Both the position numbers and the translations under genes were made by a program. From positions 434,001-498,000 of the forward strand of contig NZ_JACHIG010000003.1 of NCBI RefSeq assembly GCF_014203095.1: a stretch of DNA of 64,000 nucleotides. The letters run 5' to 3'. Each line of letters opens with the position of its first letter. Position 1 is the first letter of the stretch. The notes below the pieces were generated by a model. The model was not told the DNA's origin and searched no databases. It worked only from the letters and a program-made list of their open reading frames with translations. Below are positions 43,251-52,778 of this stretch, one piece after another. This DNA comes from Prosthecobacter vanneervenii. GTDB lineage: Bacteria > Verrucomicrobiota > Verrucomicrobiia > Verrucomicrobiales > Verrucomicrobiaceae.

Positions 43251-44651
43251 ATGCTCCAAGTCATGAATCCCAGCCCAACCAGCAGTGACCGCCACACGAG
43301 GCGTGCTTTTGTGAAGGCGTCTGCCGTCGTCGCGGCGGCTCCTGTGGCGTCTGCGCAGCAGGCGACGACCAAGGCACCTATCCGTGAGATTGAGACGGAT
43401 GTGTTGGTGTGCGGCGGAGGCTGTGCTGGCACGGCAGCGGCGCTGAGCGCGGCACGCAATGGTGCAAAGACGCTGCTGGTGGAAAAAGCGCCCTTTGCTG
43501 GCGGCATCATCACGAGCGTGGGCCTGCCCTACTTTGATGGCATCGCAGACATCAAGACGCATCGCGTGGTGGTGCGTGGTATCGCGCTGGAACTGCTGGC
43601 CAAGACGGGTGTGTGCAAGGCGGATGCCAAGGAGATCAAGCCGCACAACCCCACGATACCGAACACCTTTGAGTTTAAAGTGCTGCTGGACCGCGAACTG
43701 CAGGCCTGTGGCGACAGGCTGACCGTGCTTTTCAATTCCTTCGCCTGCGATGCCGAGTCCTCCAACGGTCGCATCACCTCCGTGGTGATCGCCAACAAGG
43801 ACGGGCTGGTCCGCATCAAACCCAAGGTCGTGATCGACTGCACCGGAGACGCTGATGTGGCCGCCTGGGCGGGTGCGCCTACAGAGCAAAGCGCCGAGGT
43901 GCAGCCCCTGACATTGCATTTCCGCATCGGCAAAGTGCAGAAGGTGCCGGACATCGGCAAACTTTGCCGTGCCGCGCTGGTGAAAGCGCAGGAGCTTGGT
44001 GAACTGCCGCATTTCTACGGCCCGGGCGTGATGTTCATGTATGCCAACGATGAGATCTACATCCACGGCGTGCGCGTGCCAGCCAACCCAACCGATGCCG
44101 CCGACCTGAGCCGAGCCGAGATGCAAGGACGCGCTGATGCGCTGGCCATGCATCGTGCGTGGAAGCGGGACATCCCCGCCTTTGCGGACTCCTATTTCCT
44201 CGAAGCGTATCCATGGATCGGTGTGCGCGAGTCGCGCCGCCTGATCGGCCAGCATGTGCTGAATGAGAAGGAAGTCATGCAGGGCCGCCGGTTTGACGAC
44301 GCCATCGCCACCGGCTGCTGGTATCTGGATCTGCACCCGAACAAGACCGTGGTGGGCAGCGCGAATGACTTTAACCCGGAGAAGGTGCAGCCCGGGCCCT
44401 ATGACATCCCCTACCGCTCGCTCGTGCCACAGAAGATCGAAAATCTGCTCGTGGCAGGCCGCTGCCATAGCGCCACACGTGGTGCTCATGCTTCCACCCG
44501 CGTGACTGTAACCGCCATGGCTCTGGGCGAGGCGGCGGGATGCGCGGCAGCCATGAGTTTGACCGAGAAAACCGCGGTGGCCTCGCTGAATGGTCAGCGT
44601 GTGCGTGAGGCCCTCGCCCGGCAGAACGCCGGTCCTTTTACTGATTCCTAA
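43251..44651 (+). CDS. Tat-exported FAD-dependent oxidoreductase
   Basis: The product has 466 residues. Tat signal HTRRAFVKASAVVAA. FAD motif DVLVCGGGCAGTAAALSAAR near 50-69, then GGIITSVGLPYFDG. The C-terminal block has ENLLVAGRCHSATRGAHAST and ALGEAAGCAAAM. It is the third member of this family in the window. Likely oxidises or rearranges a sugar in the periplasm. The ATG at 43263 is an alternative start. It is followed after 7 bases by the SDR gene, so both belong to one transcript. Confidence 0.88.
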   Translation: MLQVMNPSPTSSDRHTRRAFVKASAVVAAAPVASAQQATTKAPIREIETDVLVCGGGCAGTAAALSAARNGAKTLLVEKAPFAGGIITSVGLPYFDGIADIKTHRVVVRGIALELLAKTGVCKADAKEIKPHNPTIPNTFEFKVLLDRELQACGDRLTVLFNSFACDAESSNGRITSVVIANKDGLVRIKPKVVIDCTGDADVAAWAGAPTEQSAEVQPLTLHFRIGKVQKVPDIGKLCRAALVKAQELGELPHFYGPGVMFMYANDEIYIHGVRVPANPTDAADLSRAEMQGRADALAMHRAWKRDIPAFADSYFLEAYPWIGVRESRRLIGQHVLNEKEVMQGRRFDDAIATGCWYLDLHPNKTVVGSANDFNPEKVQPGPYDIPYRSLVPQKIENLLVAGRCHSATRGAHASTRVTVTAMALGEAAGCAAAMSLTEKTAVASLNGQRVREALARQNAGPFTDS

Positions 44652-44658
44652 AAACAAC

Positions 44659-45459
44659 ATGTCTCGTCTTCAAAACAAAGTCATCATCGTCACCGGCAGT
44701 GTCACCGGTATCGGCAAGGCCATCGCCAAACGCTGCGTCGCCGAAGGAGCCAAAGTCATCGTCCATGGCCTGGAGCAGGATCTGGGAGAGCAAACCGTCG
44801 CCGAACTCGGCGCTGAAAATGCAACACTGGTGATCAAGGATCTGGCAGATGAGGCCGCCCCGCAGCTGCTGGTGGACGCCGCCGTGAAGGCCTTTGGCAA
44901 ACTGGATGCGGTGGTGAACAACGCCGCACAGGTTGGCACGGGTAACATCCAGACCACGGATGGTGCGTGGTTTCGCCGCATGCTGGAGATCAACTGCGTG
45001 GTGCCCTATCTGATCATCCGTGCCGCTTTGCCGCATCTGAGCGCAACGCATGGCAGCATCATCAACATCGGCAGCGTGAACGCCTACAGCGGCGAACCCA
45101 ACCTGATGCCCTACAGCGTGAGCAAAGGCGCGCTCATGACACTGACCCGCAACCTGGGAGACACGCTGATGCGTGAAAACGGCGTGCGCGTAAACCAGAT
45201 CAATCCCGGCTGGGTGCTGACCGAAAACGAAGCCAAGCGCAAACGAGAGCACGGCCTGCGCGAAGACTGGTATGCCGACCTGCCCAAGGTCTATGCCCCC
45301 GCAGGACGCATCCTGTGGCCGGATGAAGTCGCCGCGTGCGCCGCATGGCTGCTGGCCGACGAGTGCGGCCCGATCAGCGGCCAGGTCTTTGACCTGGAGC
45401 AGCATCCCTTCATCGGCCGCAATCCGCCGAAAGACGCCTCCACCATCCCTTCCAAATAA
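44659..45459 (+). CDS. Short-chain dehydrogenase/reductase
   Basis: The product has 266 residues. NAD(P) motif TGSVTGIG (12-19), NNAA near 87-90, catalytic Ser139, Tyr152 and Lys156 all present. Starting at 44659 places the motif correctly. The C-terminal GPISGQVFDLEQ segment is a common SDR end. Probable sugar or sugar-acid dehydrogenase acting in the cytoplasm with the isomerase encoded 9 bases downstream. Confidence 0.92.
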   Translation: MSRLQNKVIIVTGSVTGIGKAIAKRCVAEGAKVIVHGLEQDLGEQTVAELGAENATLVIKDLADEAAPQLLVDAAVKAFGKLDAVVNNAAQVGTGNIQTTDGAWFRRMLEINCVVPYLIIRAALPHLSATHGSIINIGSVNAYSGEPNLMPYSVSKGALMTLTRNLGDTLMRENGVRVNQINPGWVLTENEAKRKREHGLREDWYADLPKVYAPAGRILWPDEVAACAAWLLADECGPISGQVFDLEQHPFIGRNPPKDASTIPSK

Positions 45460-45468
45460 CACCCCACC

Positions 45469-46356
45469 ATGCCCAAGCTCGCCGCCTTCCCCAAAGCCTT
45501 CATGCAGGCCCTCTGCAAAGAAGGAACCATGACCGTGTCCGAATGGATCCAGCTCGCCTCCAAACTCGATGTGCAGGGCCTGGAATGGTATGCCGGATTT
45601 CTGGAAATGGCCGATGAGAAAAACTGGCCGTGCTTCCGGAAGGAAGTGGAGGACACCGGCAAGGTGATCCCGATGATGTGCTGCTCCCCCGACTTCACGC
45701 ACCCGGATGCAGCCTTTCGCGAAAAGGAGATCGCCAAACAGAAGCGCTGGATCGATATGACACACACGCTCGGCGGCTCCTACTGCCGCGTGCTCAGCGG
45801 GCAGCGCCGCCCGGAGCTGTCGATTGATGAAGGAGTGAAGCTGGCGGCAGATTCCATCTACGCCTGCCTGCCCTATGCGCAGGAACGCGGCATTACGCTG
45901 ATCATTGAGAACCACTACAAGGATGATTTCTGGGAATATCCCGAATTCGCGCAGAAGATGGATGTTTTCTGCAAATTGGTGGATGCGGTGAATCATCCGA
46001 ACTTTGGGGTGAACTACGACCCTTCCAACACCTACCTGGCAGGAGAAGATCCGGTGGAACTGCTGAAGCGTGTCTCCCACCGCGTGGTGACGATGCATGC
46101 CAGCGACCGCTATCTGGCGGAAGGAACCATCGAAGATCTGCGCAAGGAGGAAGGTGGTGCCATGGGCTACGCCAAGCGCCTGCGCCATGGCGAAATCGGC
46201 AAAGGTTTGAATGACTACGATGCTATTTTCTCCGAGCTGAAGAGCAAGGGCTTCGACAGCTGGATCAGCATCGAAGACGGCGTCGATGGCATGGAGCAGC
46301 TCGCTCGCAGTGTGGAGTTCCTGAAGAAGAAGATCGCCCAGTACTGGCCACAGTAA
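45469..46356 (+). CDS. Sugar phosphate isomerase/epimerase (xylose-isomerase-like TIM barrel)
   Basis: The product has 295 residues with no signal peptide. Barrel strands carry the metal-ligand pattern of the family: Glu in LIIENHYKDD, Asp in FGVNYDPSN, His in VVTMHASD and Glu in SWISIEDG. It probably interconverts keto-sugars in the pathway with the SDR upstream. A second, exported member is at 59606. Confidence 0.88.
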   Translation: MPKLAAFPKAFMQALCKEGTMTVSEWIQLASKLDVQGLEWYAGFLEMADEKNWPCFRKEVEDTGKVIPMMCCSPDFTHPDAAFREKEIAKQKRWIDMTHTLGGSYCRVLSGQRRPELSIDEGVKLAADSIYACLPYAQERGITLIIENHYKDDFWEYPEFAQKMDVFCKLVDAVNHPNFGVNYDPSNTYLAGEDPVELLKRVSHRVVTMHASDRYLAEGTIEDLRKEEGGAMGYAKRLRHGEIGKGLNDYDAIFSELKSKGFDSWISIEDGVDGMEQLARSVEFLKKKIAQYWPQ

Positions 46357-46386
46357 TCGCTCAAGGCAGCTTATCCCTTTGTTTTT

Positions 46387-48192
46387 ATGAGAACGAACCC
46401 ACCCCATCCGCTGGGAGGAATGTCCCTGCTTGTATCTCTGTGGCTGACAGCAGTTTCGGCCATGACATTGCATGCGGCTGAAAAGGCCCTCCCCGCATGC
46501 AATCGCCTGCGCTTTGAGCCGCTGCCCGGCACGGAGCAGGCCATGGTGGGTGCAAAGCTGGAGGGCTCCAACACCTCCCGCACAGAAGGGTATGTGACGC
46601 TGACAACGATCAACGCGGTGGCAGCGAAGAGCTGGAGCGAAGTGAAGTTTGAGAACGTGAAACTCTACCGCTGGCTACGTCTTTCCATGCCTGCCGGTGC
46701 GACGGCCAAGATGGGCAAGGTGGAGGTGTATTCGGGAGACCGACTGCTCGCGGGAGGTGAGAACAAAGGGGCAATCTTCACCCCCTTTGTGGAAGGCAAA
46801 GACGCTGTGAACGACAGCGCGATCGGTTTTGACCTGTTTGCCACGGCCACGCCCAACCGGCCTGCGTTTAATCCGGCAGGGAACGATCTGGACCAGCCGA
46901 CGGACGTGAAGTTGAGCGGCCCGCGTGAGGCCATCATTCGCTACACTTTGGATGGCAGCACACCGACTGTGGAGCATGGAGAGACCTACAGCAAGCCGAT
47001 CCATGTAGAGAAGAACACTACGATTACAGCCGTCACGATTGATCCTGATCGTGCAGCACCAAGTCTGCCGGTGCCGGTGACTTATCTGGTGAAGGACCAG
47101 ACTAAGTCGGGACTCTTCACCGCACACATCGGCAACAGTCTCACCGGAACCTGCGGCGGCTTTTGGCGCTATGCGCGCACGGCGGGCTATGCGCACCATC
47201 AGGAGTCGTTTTTGCGTCCTGGTGCGCTGACACGTGAGAACTGGGCCGTGGCGACGGGTGAGTACAAAAATGACAAGCTGGCGACTGCTAAGGAAATGCA
47301 GTCGCAGAAACGCGGCACCGCGACGTGGGACGAACACTGGAGCAAGATCGGAAAGGTGGACCTGATCACGCTGCAGCCGCGCGACTTTGATCTGGACAAG
47401 GAAATTGCCGCCGAGATCAGCTTCATCCGCAAATTCCGCGAGAAGTCGCCCGATATGCAGCCGTGGCTGTACTGCGAGTGGGTGGAAATGAAACGAGCAC
47501 GCCCCAGTGATGCCGGCACCGTGCCGAGCTATCAGATGAAGAAGACCTTTCCGGCGCTGACCTGGGAGGAATCCATGAGCGCCATGCTGCTGTATGTGGA
47601 AGAACTGCAGCACCGGCTGAATCCGCAGATCTCTGATGGAAAAACCGCGCACATCATCCCCAGCGCGCTGGCAATGGGCTGGATCAAAAACATGATCGAT
47701 CACGGGCAGTTTCCCGGTGTGAAACCTGGCTCCTTTTACCCGCTGCTTTTCAATGACCAGGTGCATCCTGCCAGCGGACCGATCCATAATTCGGCGAATG
47801 GCGCGTATCTGGTGGATCTCACCTGGTATTCCGCTTTTTACCGTGAAGCGCCGGAGGGCAAGACGCTGCCCATCGAGACCACGCTTACCCCGGAGCAAGC
47901 ACGCGTGATCGAACGCCTCGCGTGGGATGTGGTGAAGAATTATCCGGACTGCGGCCTGTATGAGGAGGGTAAGGAGCCCTGTGGCAAACCAGAGTTCGGC
48001 AACGATGGAAAGATCATCACGCTGAAGTCGTCGACTCAGGGTGCGTGGTTCCGCTATACTCTCGACGGCACGACACCGACGCGCACGCGCGGCTATGTGT
48101 ACTGCGGTGCCATCAGCGTGCAGCCGGGCATTCAGGTCAAGGCCATCGCCTATAAGAGCGGCATGGCGGACAGCGAAATCACCTCTCCATAA
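46387..48192 (+). CDS. Secreted SGNH-like protein flanked by chitobiase C-terminal-type domains
   Basis: The product has 601 residues with a signal peptide. Two copies of the chitobiase/hexosaminidase C-terminal repeat are seen (YTLDGSTPT near 185 and YTLDGTTPT near 557). Between them the core opens with a block-I-like IGNSLT and ends with DQVHPASGP, the order of a SGNH-type hydrolase (GxSxT with a late D-x-x-H). Predicted role: esterase or sulfate-ester-related enzyme on an extracellular glycan. The core assignment is tentative. Confidence 0.65.
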   Translation: MRTNPPHPLGGMSLLVSLWLTAVSAMTLHAAEKALPACNRLRFEPLPGTEQAMVGAKLEGSNTSRTEGYVTLTTINAVAAKSWSEVKFENVKLYRWLRLSMPAGATAKMGKVEVYSGDRLLAGGENKGAIFTPFVEGKDAVNDSAIGFDLFATATPNRPAFNPAGNDLDQPTDVKLSGPREAIIRYTLDGSTPTVEHGETYSKPIHVEKNTTITAVTIDPDRAAPSLPVPVTYLVKDQTKSGLFTAHIGNSLTGTCGGFWRYARTAGYAHHQESFLRPGALTRENWAVATGEYKNDKLATAKEMQSQKRGTATWDEHWSKIGKVDLITLQPRDFDLDKEIAAEISFIRKFREKSPDMQPWLYCEWVEMKRARPSDAGTVPSYQMKKTFPALTWEESMSAMLLYVEELQHRLNPQISDGKTAHIIPSALAMGWIKNMIDHGQFPGVKPGSFYPLLFNDQVHPASGPIHNSANGAYLVDLTWYSAFYREAPEGKTLPIETTLTPEQARVIERLAWDVVKNYPDCGLYEEGKEPCGKPEFGNDGKIITLKSSTQGAWFRYTLDGTTPTRTRGYVYCGAISVQPGIQVKAIAYKSGMADSEITSP

Positions 48193-48197
48193 CTCAA

Positions 48198-49439
48198 ATG
48201 ATGAAACTTCTCACTTTTTTCAGCCTCTTTGCCCTCGCCTCGCTCTTGCTTGGTGAGACAAGCCCCAGCCCGATCAAGCCAGTGCTGGAGTCGCTGGTGG
48301 ACAAGCACATCGCCCCTGGTGTGGTGACGCTGGTCACCAACAAGGACAAGGTGCTCGACTTCGAGTCCGCAGGCTATGCCAGCCTGGTCAGCAAGACGCC
48401 CATACGCAAAGACGCAGTGTTTTGGATCGCCTCCATGAGCAAGTCACTCACCGGCACTGCGCTGATGATGCTGGTGGATGAGGGCAAGGTGAGCCTGGAT
48501 GATCCGGTGGAAAAATACCTGCCTGAGTTCAAAGACCAGAAGGTCAAGGATGCAGACGGCATCCTGCGCGCGCCAAAGCACCCGATCACGGTGCGCGAGG
48601 TGATGTGCCACACGAGCGGCATGGTGCTGGCGAATGAGAAAACGCTGAGGCAGACGCAGTCGCTGAAGGATAATGTGGCGCTGTATGCACGGTTTCCGCT
48701 GCGGCAGGAGCCGGGCACCAAGTATGAATACAACAACTGCGGAATTAACACCGGTGGACGCATCATTGAGGTGGTGAGCGGCATGAACTACGCTGATTTC
48801 ATGCAGAAGCGTCTGTTTGAACCGCTTGGAATGAAGGACACCACCTTCTGGCCGAATGAAGAGCAGGCTGCACGACTGGCCCACACGGCACGGTTCACCG
48901 CTGACAAGAAGGGACTGGAGGAGATCCAGCAGGACAAAGGAGCCGAACAGCGCATCATCGACAAATGGAGTGAAGGAGTGCATGTGCCTCGATCTGTGAC
49001 GGCGGACATGGGAGCGGGCATCGCTTTTAATTATGCCAAACACTATGGCGAGCCTGCGGGCGGCTTTTTCTCCACCGCCGCGGATATTGGCACCTTTTGC
49101 CGCATGCTGCTGAATGCTGGTGCGCTGGATGGAAAACGCTATCTCTCTGAGCAGGCGGTCAAACATTTGTCCTCCATCCAGACCGGAGAAACCCCAGTAA
49201 GTCCTGACTCAGCCTATGGCGTTGGATTCTCCATCAAGCTCAAGGAGGATGAAGGCCCGAGTGTGGGAAGTTTCGGTCATCGTGGTGCGCGCCGCACGGC
49301 CATGTGGATCGACCCAAAAAACGAGATCGCCATGGTGATTTTGGTGGAGCGTTTTGACATGACTGGAGAGGAGCAGAAGATCATGTATGGCGGCTTCATG
49401 AAGGCGGCGGTGGCCGCGTATGGCAAAACGGGAAAGTAA
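48198..49439 (+). CDS. Serine hydrolase of the beta-lactamase/DD-peptidase fold
   Basis: The 413-residue product is exported. Active-site S-x-x-K at 79-82 (SMSK), the tyrosine element YEYNN, and the third box HRG in FGHRGARR are all present, so it should be active. Members of this group include esterases (EstB-like), peptidases and, rarely, beta-lactamases. In a sugar-degradation run an esterase role is more likely than drug resistance. It starts 5 bases after the previous stop. Confidence 0.88.
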   Translation: MMKLLTFFSLFALASLLLGETSPSPIKPVLESLVDKHIAPGVVTLVTNKDKVLDFESAGYASLVSKTPIRKDAVFWIASMSKSLTGTALMMLVDEGKVSLDDPVEKYLPEFKDQKVKDADGILRAPKHPITVREVMCHTSGMVLANEKTLRQTQSLKDNVALYARFPLRQEPGTKYEYNNCGINTGGRIIEVVSGMNYADFMQKRLFEPLGMKDTTFWPNEEQAARLAHTARFTADKKGLEEIQQDKGAEQRIIDKWSEGVHVPRSVTADMGAGIAFNYAKHYGEPAGGFFSTAADIGTFCRMLLNAGALDGKRYLSEQAVKHLSSIQTGETPVSPDSAYGVGFSIKLKEDEGPSVGSFGHRGARRTAMWIDPKNEIAMVILVERFDMTGEEQKIMYGGFMKAAVAAYGKTGK

Positions 49440-49471
49440 CCGGCACCCTCAACGTTGCCGAGAGAGTCGCC

Positions 49472-50398
49472 ATGAAACTGCCGATGAACCTTGATGTCTT
49501 GTGCGTCGGCCATGCCGCCTGTGACGTGAGCCTTTTCGTGGAGCACTATCCGCTGGAGAACTCCAAATGCGAAACTCACGAGTCTCTCGAAGGCTGCGGT
49601 GGCCCTGCAGCGAATGCGGCGTGGCTGCTTGTACGCTGGGGAATCCGTGCAGGATTTGCGGGACTCGTGGGCGATGATGTGCATGGCGTGCGCGCCCTGG
49701 ATGAATTGATCGCCGCAGGAGCAGATGTGTCGCTGATGGATCTGCGCTCGGGGCATGTCACGCCGTTGTCTATGATTCTCGTGAATCGACAGAACGGCAG
49801 CCGCACTATCATCAATCGCAAGGCCAAGGGCGCTGCGCTGTCTCTGGACGCAAGTGCTGTGCGTGCGCTGTCTCCGCGAGTACTGCTATTCGATGGGCAT
49901 GAGCTGGGGGCTTCGCTGACCGCAATGCGGGAATGTCCGGACGCGATTTCCATTCTCGATGCGGGATCATGGCGCGAGGGCACGGCTGCACTTGCGGGCA
50001 AAGTTCACTACTTAGCGGCATCAGAGCGCTTTGCCCTGCAAGCTACGGGCATGACAAGCCTGAAGGATGTGAAAGACCGGAAGGAGTGCCTGCGACGTTT
50101 GCGCGGCCAATTTGGCACCATCACCATCGTCACCTTGGGAGAGCGCGGCCTGATTTATGATGCGGGCGAAGGATTCAACGAACTGCCCGCATTCCCTGCC
50201 ACTGCTGTGGACACCACAGCAGCGGGCGACATTTTCCACGGCGCATTCACCTTTGCCATGGCCCGCAGCATGCCACTGAGGGAGGCGCTGCGCTTTGCCT
50301 CCATGGCTGGATCGCTTTCCGTGCGCAGATCAGGAGGTCGGCCATCCGCCCCGAGTTTGGCTGAAGTGGCGGAAGCGCTAGCTCAGGAGTGCGCCTGA
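49472..50398 (+). CDS. PfkB-family carbohydrate kinase
   Basis: The product has 308 residues. N-terminal GCGGPAANAAWLL segment and C-terminal DTTAAGDIFHGAF (about 248-260) correspond to the two PfkB signatures, and the Asp of AAGD is the catalytic base. The usual DTTGAGD has Ala for Gly. Substrate is probably a keto-sugar or sugar acid such as 2-keto-3-deoxygluconate or fructose-like compounds. It supplies the phosphorylation step for the lyase at 39649, by inference. Confidence 0.9.
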   Translation: MKLPMNLDVLCVGHAACDVSLFVEHYPLENSKCETHESLEGCGGPAANAAWLLVRWGIRAGFAGLVGDDVHGVRALDELIAAGADVSLMDLRSGHVTPLSMILVNRQNGSRTIINRKAKGAALSLDASAVRALSPRVLLFDGHELGASLTAMRECPDAISILDAGSWREGTAALAGKVHYLAASERFALQATGMTSLKDVKDRKECLRRLRGQFGTITIVTLGERGLIYDAGEGFNELPAFPATAVDTTAAGDIFHGAFTFAMARSMPLREALRFASMAGSLSVRRSGGRPSAPSLAEVAEALAQECA

Positions 50399-50412
50399 AT
50401 AAATCCATCTGC

Positions 50413-51969
50413 ATGAACCTGTTTTTAAAACGCCACATTTCGGCCTTGATGCTCATTGCAGCTTCAGGGCTGCAGGCTCAGACTCAGGTCGGTGGCAAGG
50501 CCCGACCGAACATTCTTTTCATCATGACGGACCAGCACCGCTGGGACTGCATCGGGGCAAACGGCAACAAGATCATCAAGACGCCAAATCTGGACCGACT
50601 GGCGTCACGAGGGGCCAATTTCACGCATGCCTTTGTTTCATCGCCCGTGTGCGTGCCCTCACGCATCAGCTTTTTCACGGGGCGCTATGCGCACTCGCAT
50701 AAGAACCGCGTAAACTACACACCGCTGGACCGAAACGAAGTGCTGATGCAGGCACGGTTCAAGGAGGCGGGCTACAGTACCGCAGCCGTGGGCAAGCTGC
50801 ACTACTACCCGCCCAACAAGGAGGAGGCGCTGCGCACCGGGTTTGACTACGCAGAGTTGCATGACGGCTCGTCCATCACGGACCTGTGGTCAGACTATGT
50901 CCGGTGGCTGCACGAAGCCCTGCCCAGTAGAAAGATGTATTACCGTGCCACAGCCAAGGACATCGAGCCGGGGAAAAACCCATTTCGCTCCACTCTTGAA
51001 GTGCAGTACACCGACACCGCGTGGACTGGCGAACGGTCCCGCGCGGTGCTGAAGGAGCTGTTAAAAGATGAGCGGCCGTTCTTTTATTATGTTTCGTTCT
51101 GGAAACCGCACTCGCCCTATGAAGTTGCGGCACCGTATGACTCGATGTATGACGGCGTGGAGATCCCGATTCCCGAAACGGTGAGCATCGAGACCGTGAA
51201 GAACTTGCCTCTGCCGGTGCAAAAGCTGGCGCTGCGCAATGGCGAGCCAAAGCTGAACCGCGAACGTCTGGAGTGGGCCTACCGCAGTTATTATGGCACC
51301 ATCAGCCATGTGGACTACGAAATCGGTCTGCTGCTGAATGTGCTGGAATCCTCAGGCAAAACCGGGAACACGCTCATTGTTTTCAGCTCCGATCATGGCG
51401 ATCAGCTTTTTGAACATGCCATCACGGACAAGAACTGCTTCTTTGATCCTTCGGTGCGAGTGCCGTTTATGATCAGCCTGCCTGGGCGTATCAAGAACGC
51501 CCAGCATGACCAGCTTATCGAAACCGTGGATCTGCTGCCAACGCTGCTGGAATTTACCGGCATTCCAGAGCCGCGTGAGGTACAGGGGCGCAGCTTGGCA
51601 CCACTGATTGCAGACATGGGCAGGAATTACGAGCCGCATGCGGAAGTGTTCAGTGAAAACATCATTCCTGAGGTCATCACCGGAGGGAAAACGGAGATGC
51701 CGTTTGAAAAAGGCCAGGGCGTGGGCGGCATCCGCCATCCTGATGCGAAGATGGTACGCACGGAGCGCTGGAAATACTGCTACTACCCGGAGGGTTATGC
51801 CGAGCTGTTCGACATCAAGGCCGATCCGCTGGAGACCACGAATCTGGCCGGGAAGCCAGACATGCGGGAGGTGGAATTTGATCTGCGCACGCGACTGCTG
51901 AACTGGCTGATCAACAGCCAGGAGACGGACCAGATCCAGAACCGCTGGATGCTGCGGGAAAAAAAGTGA
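50413..51969 (+). CDS. Formylglycine-dependent sulfatase
   Basis: The product has 518 residues from the ATG at 50413, which begins the signal peptide (a GTG 24 bases earlier also exists). The sulfatase signature CVPSR is at 80-84. Its Cys would be converted to formylglycine. Metal ligands appear in RPNILFIMTDQHR and in FSSDHGDQ. Substrate: probably a sulfated polysaccharide such as fucoidan or another marine or animal glycan. No maturation enzyme is encoded in the window. Confidence 0.93.
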   Translation: MNLFLKRHISALMLIAASGLQAQTQVGGKARPNILFIMTDQHRWDCIGANGNKIIKTPNLDRLASRGANFTHAFVSSPVCVPSRISFFTGRYAHSHKNRVNYTPLDRNEVLMQARFKEAGYSTAAVGKLHYYPPNKEEALRTGFDYAELHDGSSITDLWSDYVRWLHEALPSRKMYYRATAKDIEPGKNPFRSTLEVQYTDTAWTGERSRAVLKELLKDERPFFYYVSFWKPHSPYEVAAPYDSMYDGVEIPIPETVSIETVKNLPLPVQKLALRNGEPKLNRERLEWAYRSYYGTISHVDYEIGLLLNVLESSGKTGNTLIVFSSDHGDQLFEHAITDKNCFFDPSVRVPFMISLPGRIKNAQHDQLIETVDLLPTLLEFTGIPEPREVQGRSLAPLIADMGRNYEPHAEVFSENIIPEVITGGKTEMPFEKGQGVGGIRHPDAKMVRTERWKYCYYPEGYAELFDIKADPLETTNLAGKPDMREVEFDLRTRLLNWLINSQETDQIQNRWMLREKK

Positions 51970-52006
51970 AACCAGAGATCCCTGCTTTCATTTGTATCCT
52001 ACCGCC

Positions 52007-52756
52007 ATGAAATCCTGCCTCAGTTTGATTTGCCTGCTGGTTGTGACTGCTGCCGCATGGGCTGACGAGTTCACCTCTGGTGACGTCAAAATTTTCTACA
52101 CCGTCCAGGGCAGCGGGAAACCGGTGGTGCTGATCCACGGTCTGCATTCCAGCGGCGCGATGAACTGGACGATGCCAGGCATCACGGCAGCTCTGGCGCA
52201 GACGCATCGGGTTATTGTCGTGGACTGCCGAGGCCACGGGAAATCGGATAAGCCTCAAACCGAAGATGCCTATGGTGCCGCCATGGCTGAGGACGTCGTC
52301 GCACTTCTTGACCATCTCGACATCCGCAGAGCTCACATCGTTGGTTATTCCATGGGCGGTATGATCGCACTGAAAACGGCGGTGCTTCACCCAGAGCGTG
52401 TGCAGGGGCTGCTGCTGTGCGGCATGGGCTGGCTGCCGGATGGCAGCGCTTTGCAGGGATTTTGGGAGCACATTCCAGTGCGCAAACGACTGCTCGGCGG
52501 CAGCAGCGGCTCTGCCTGCATGAAGGGCATGGCCAGGCTCGCTGTCACTGAGGCGGAGGTCAAAGCCCTGCAAATGCCCACCGCCGTCATCGTGGGCGAC
52601 CACGATCCTGTGGATCGGCTGTATGTGGCGCCGCTCACTCAAATCCGGCCCGGTTGGCCGGTCACCAAGATCGCAGGCGCAGGCCACCTCACCGGTGTGG
52701 TGAAACCTGATTTCCGCGATGCCGTGGTGAAAGCGATTGCCAGTTTTGAAAACTAA
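52007..52756 (+). CDS. Exported alpha/beta-hydrolase
   Basis: The product has 249 residues with a signal peptide ending AAWAD. HG oxyanion segment (LIHGLHSSG), nucleophile Ser115 in GYSMGG, acid in VGDHDP and His in GAGHLTG complete the triad. The ATG at 52007 is chosen because the signal sequence starts there. A lactonase or esterase role is likely. Confidence 0.88.
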   Translation: MKSCLSLICLLVVTAAAWADEFTSGDVKIFYTVQGSGKPVVLIHGLHSSGAMNWTMPGITAALAQTHRVIVVDCRGHGKSDKPQTEDAYGAAMAEDVVALLDHLDIRRAHIVGYSMGGMIALKTAVLHPERVQGLLLCGMGWLPDGSALQGFWEHIPVRKRLLGGSSGSACMKGMARLAVTEAEVKALQMPTAVIVGDHDPVDRLYVAPLTQIRPGWPVTKIAGAGHLTGVVKPDFRDAVVKAIASFEN

Positions 52757-52778
52757 GTCTCAGCTAAACTCTCCTATT

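Noticed and set aside
44638..46473. Minus-strand open frame of 611 codons
   Set aside because: Covers the SDR and isomerase genes in antisense. Those have full catalytic motifs, this has none.
48198..49439. Beta-lactamase resistance gene
   Set aside because: The SxxK, Tyr and HRG boxes only place it in the broad serine-hydrolase fold. Context points to an esterase.
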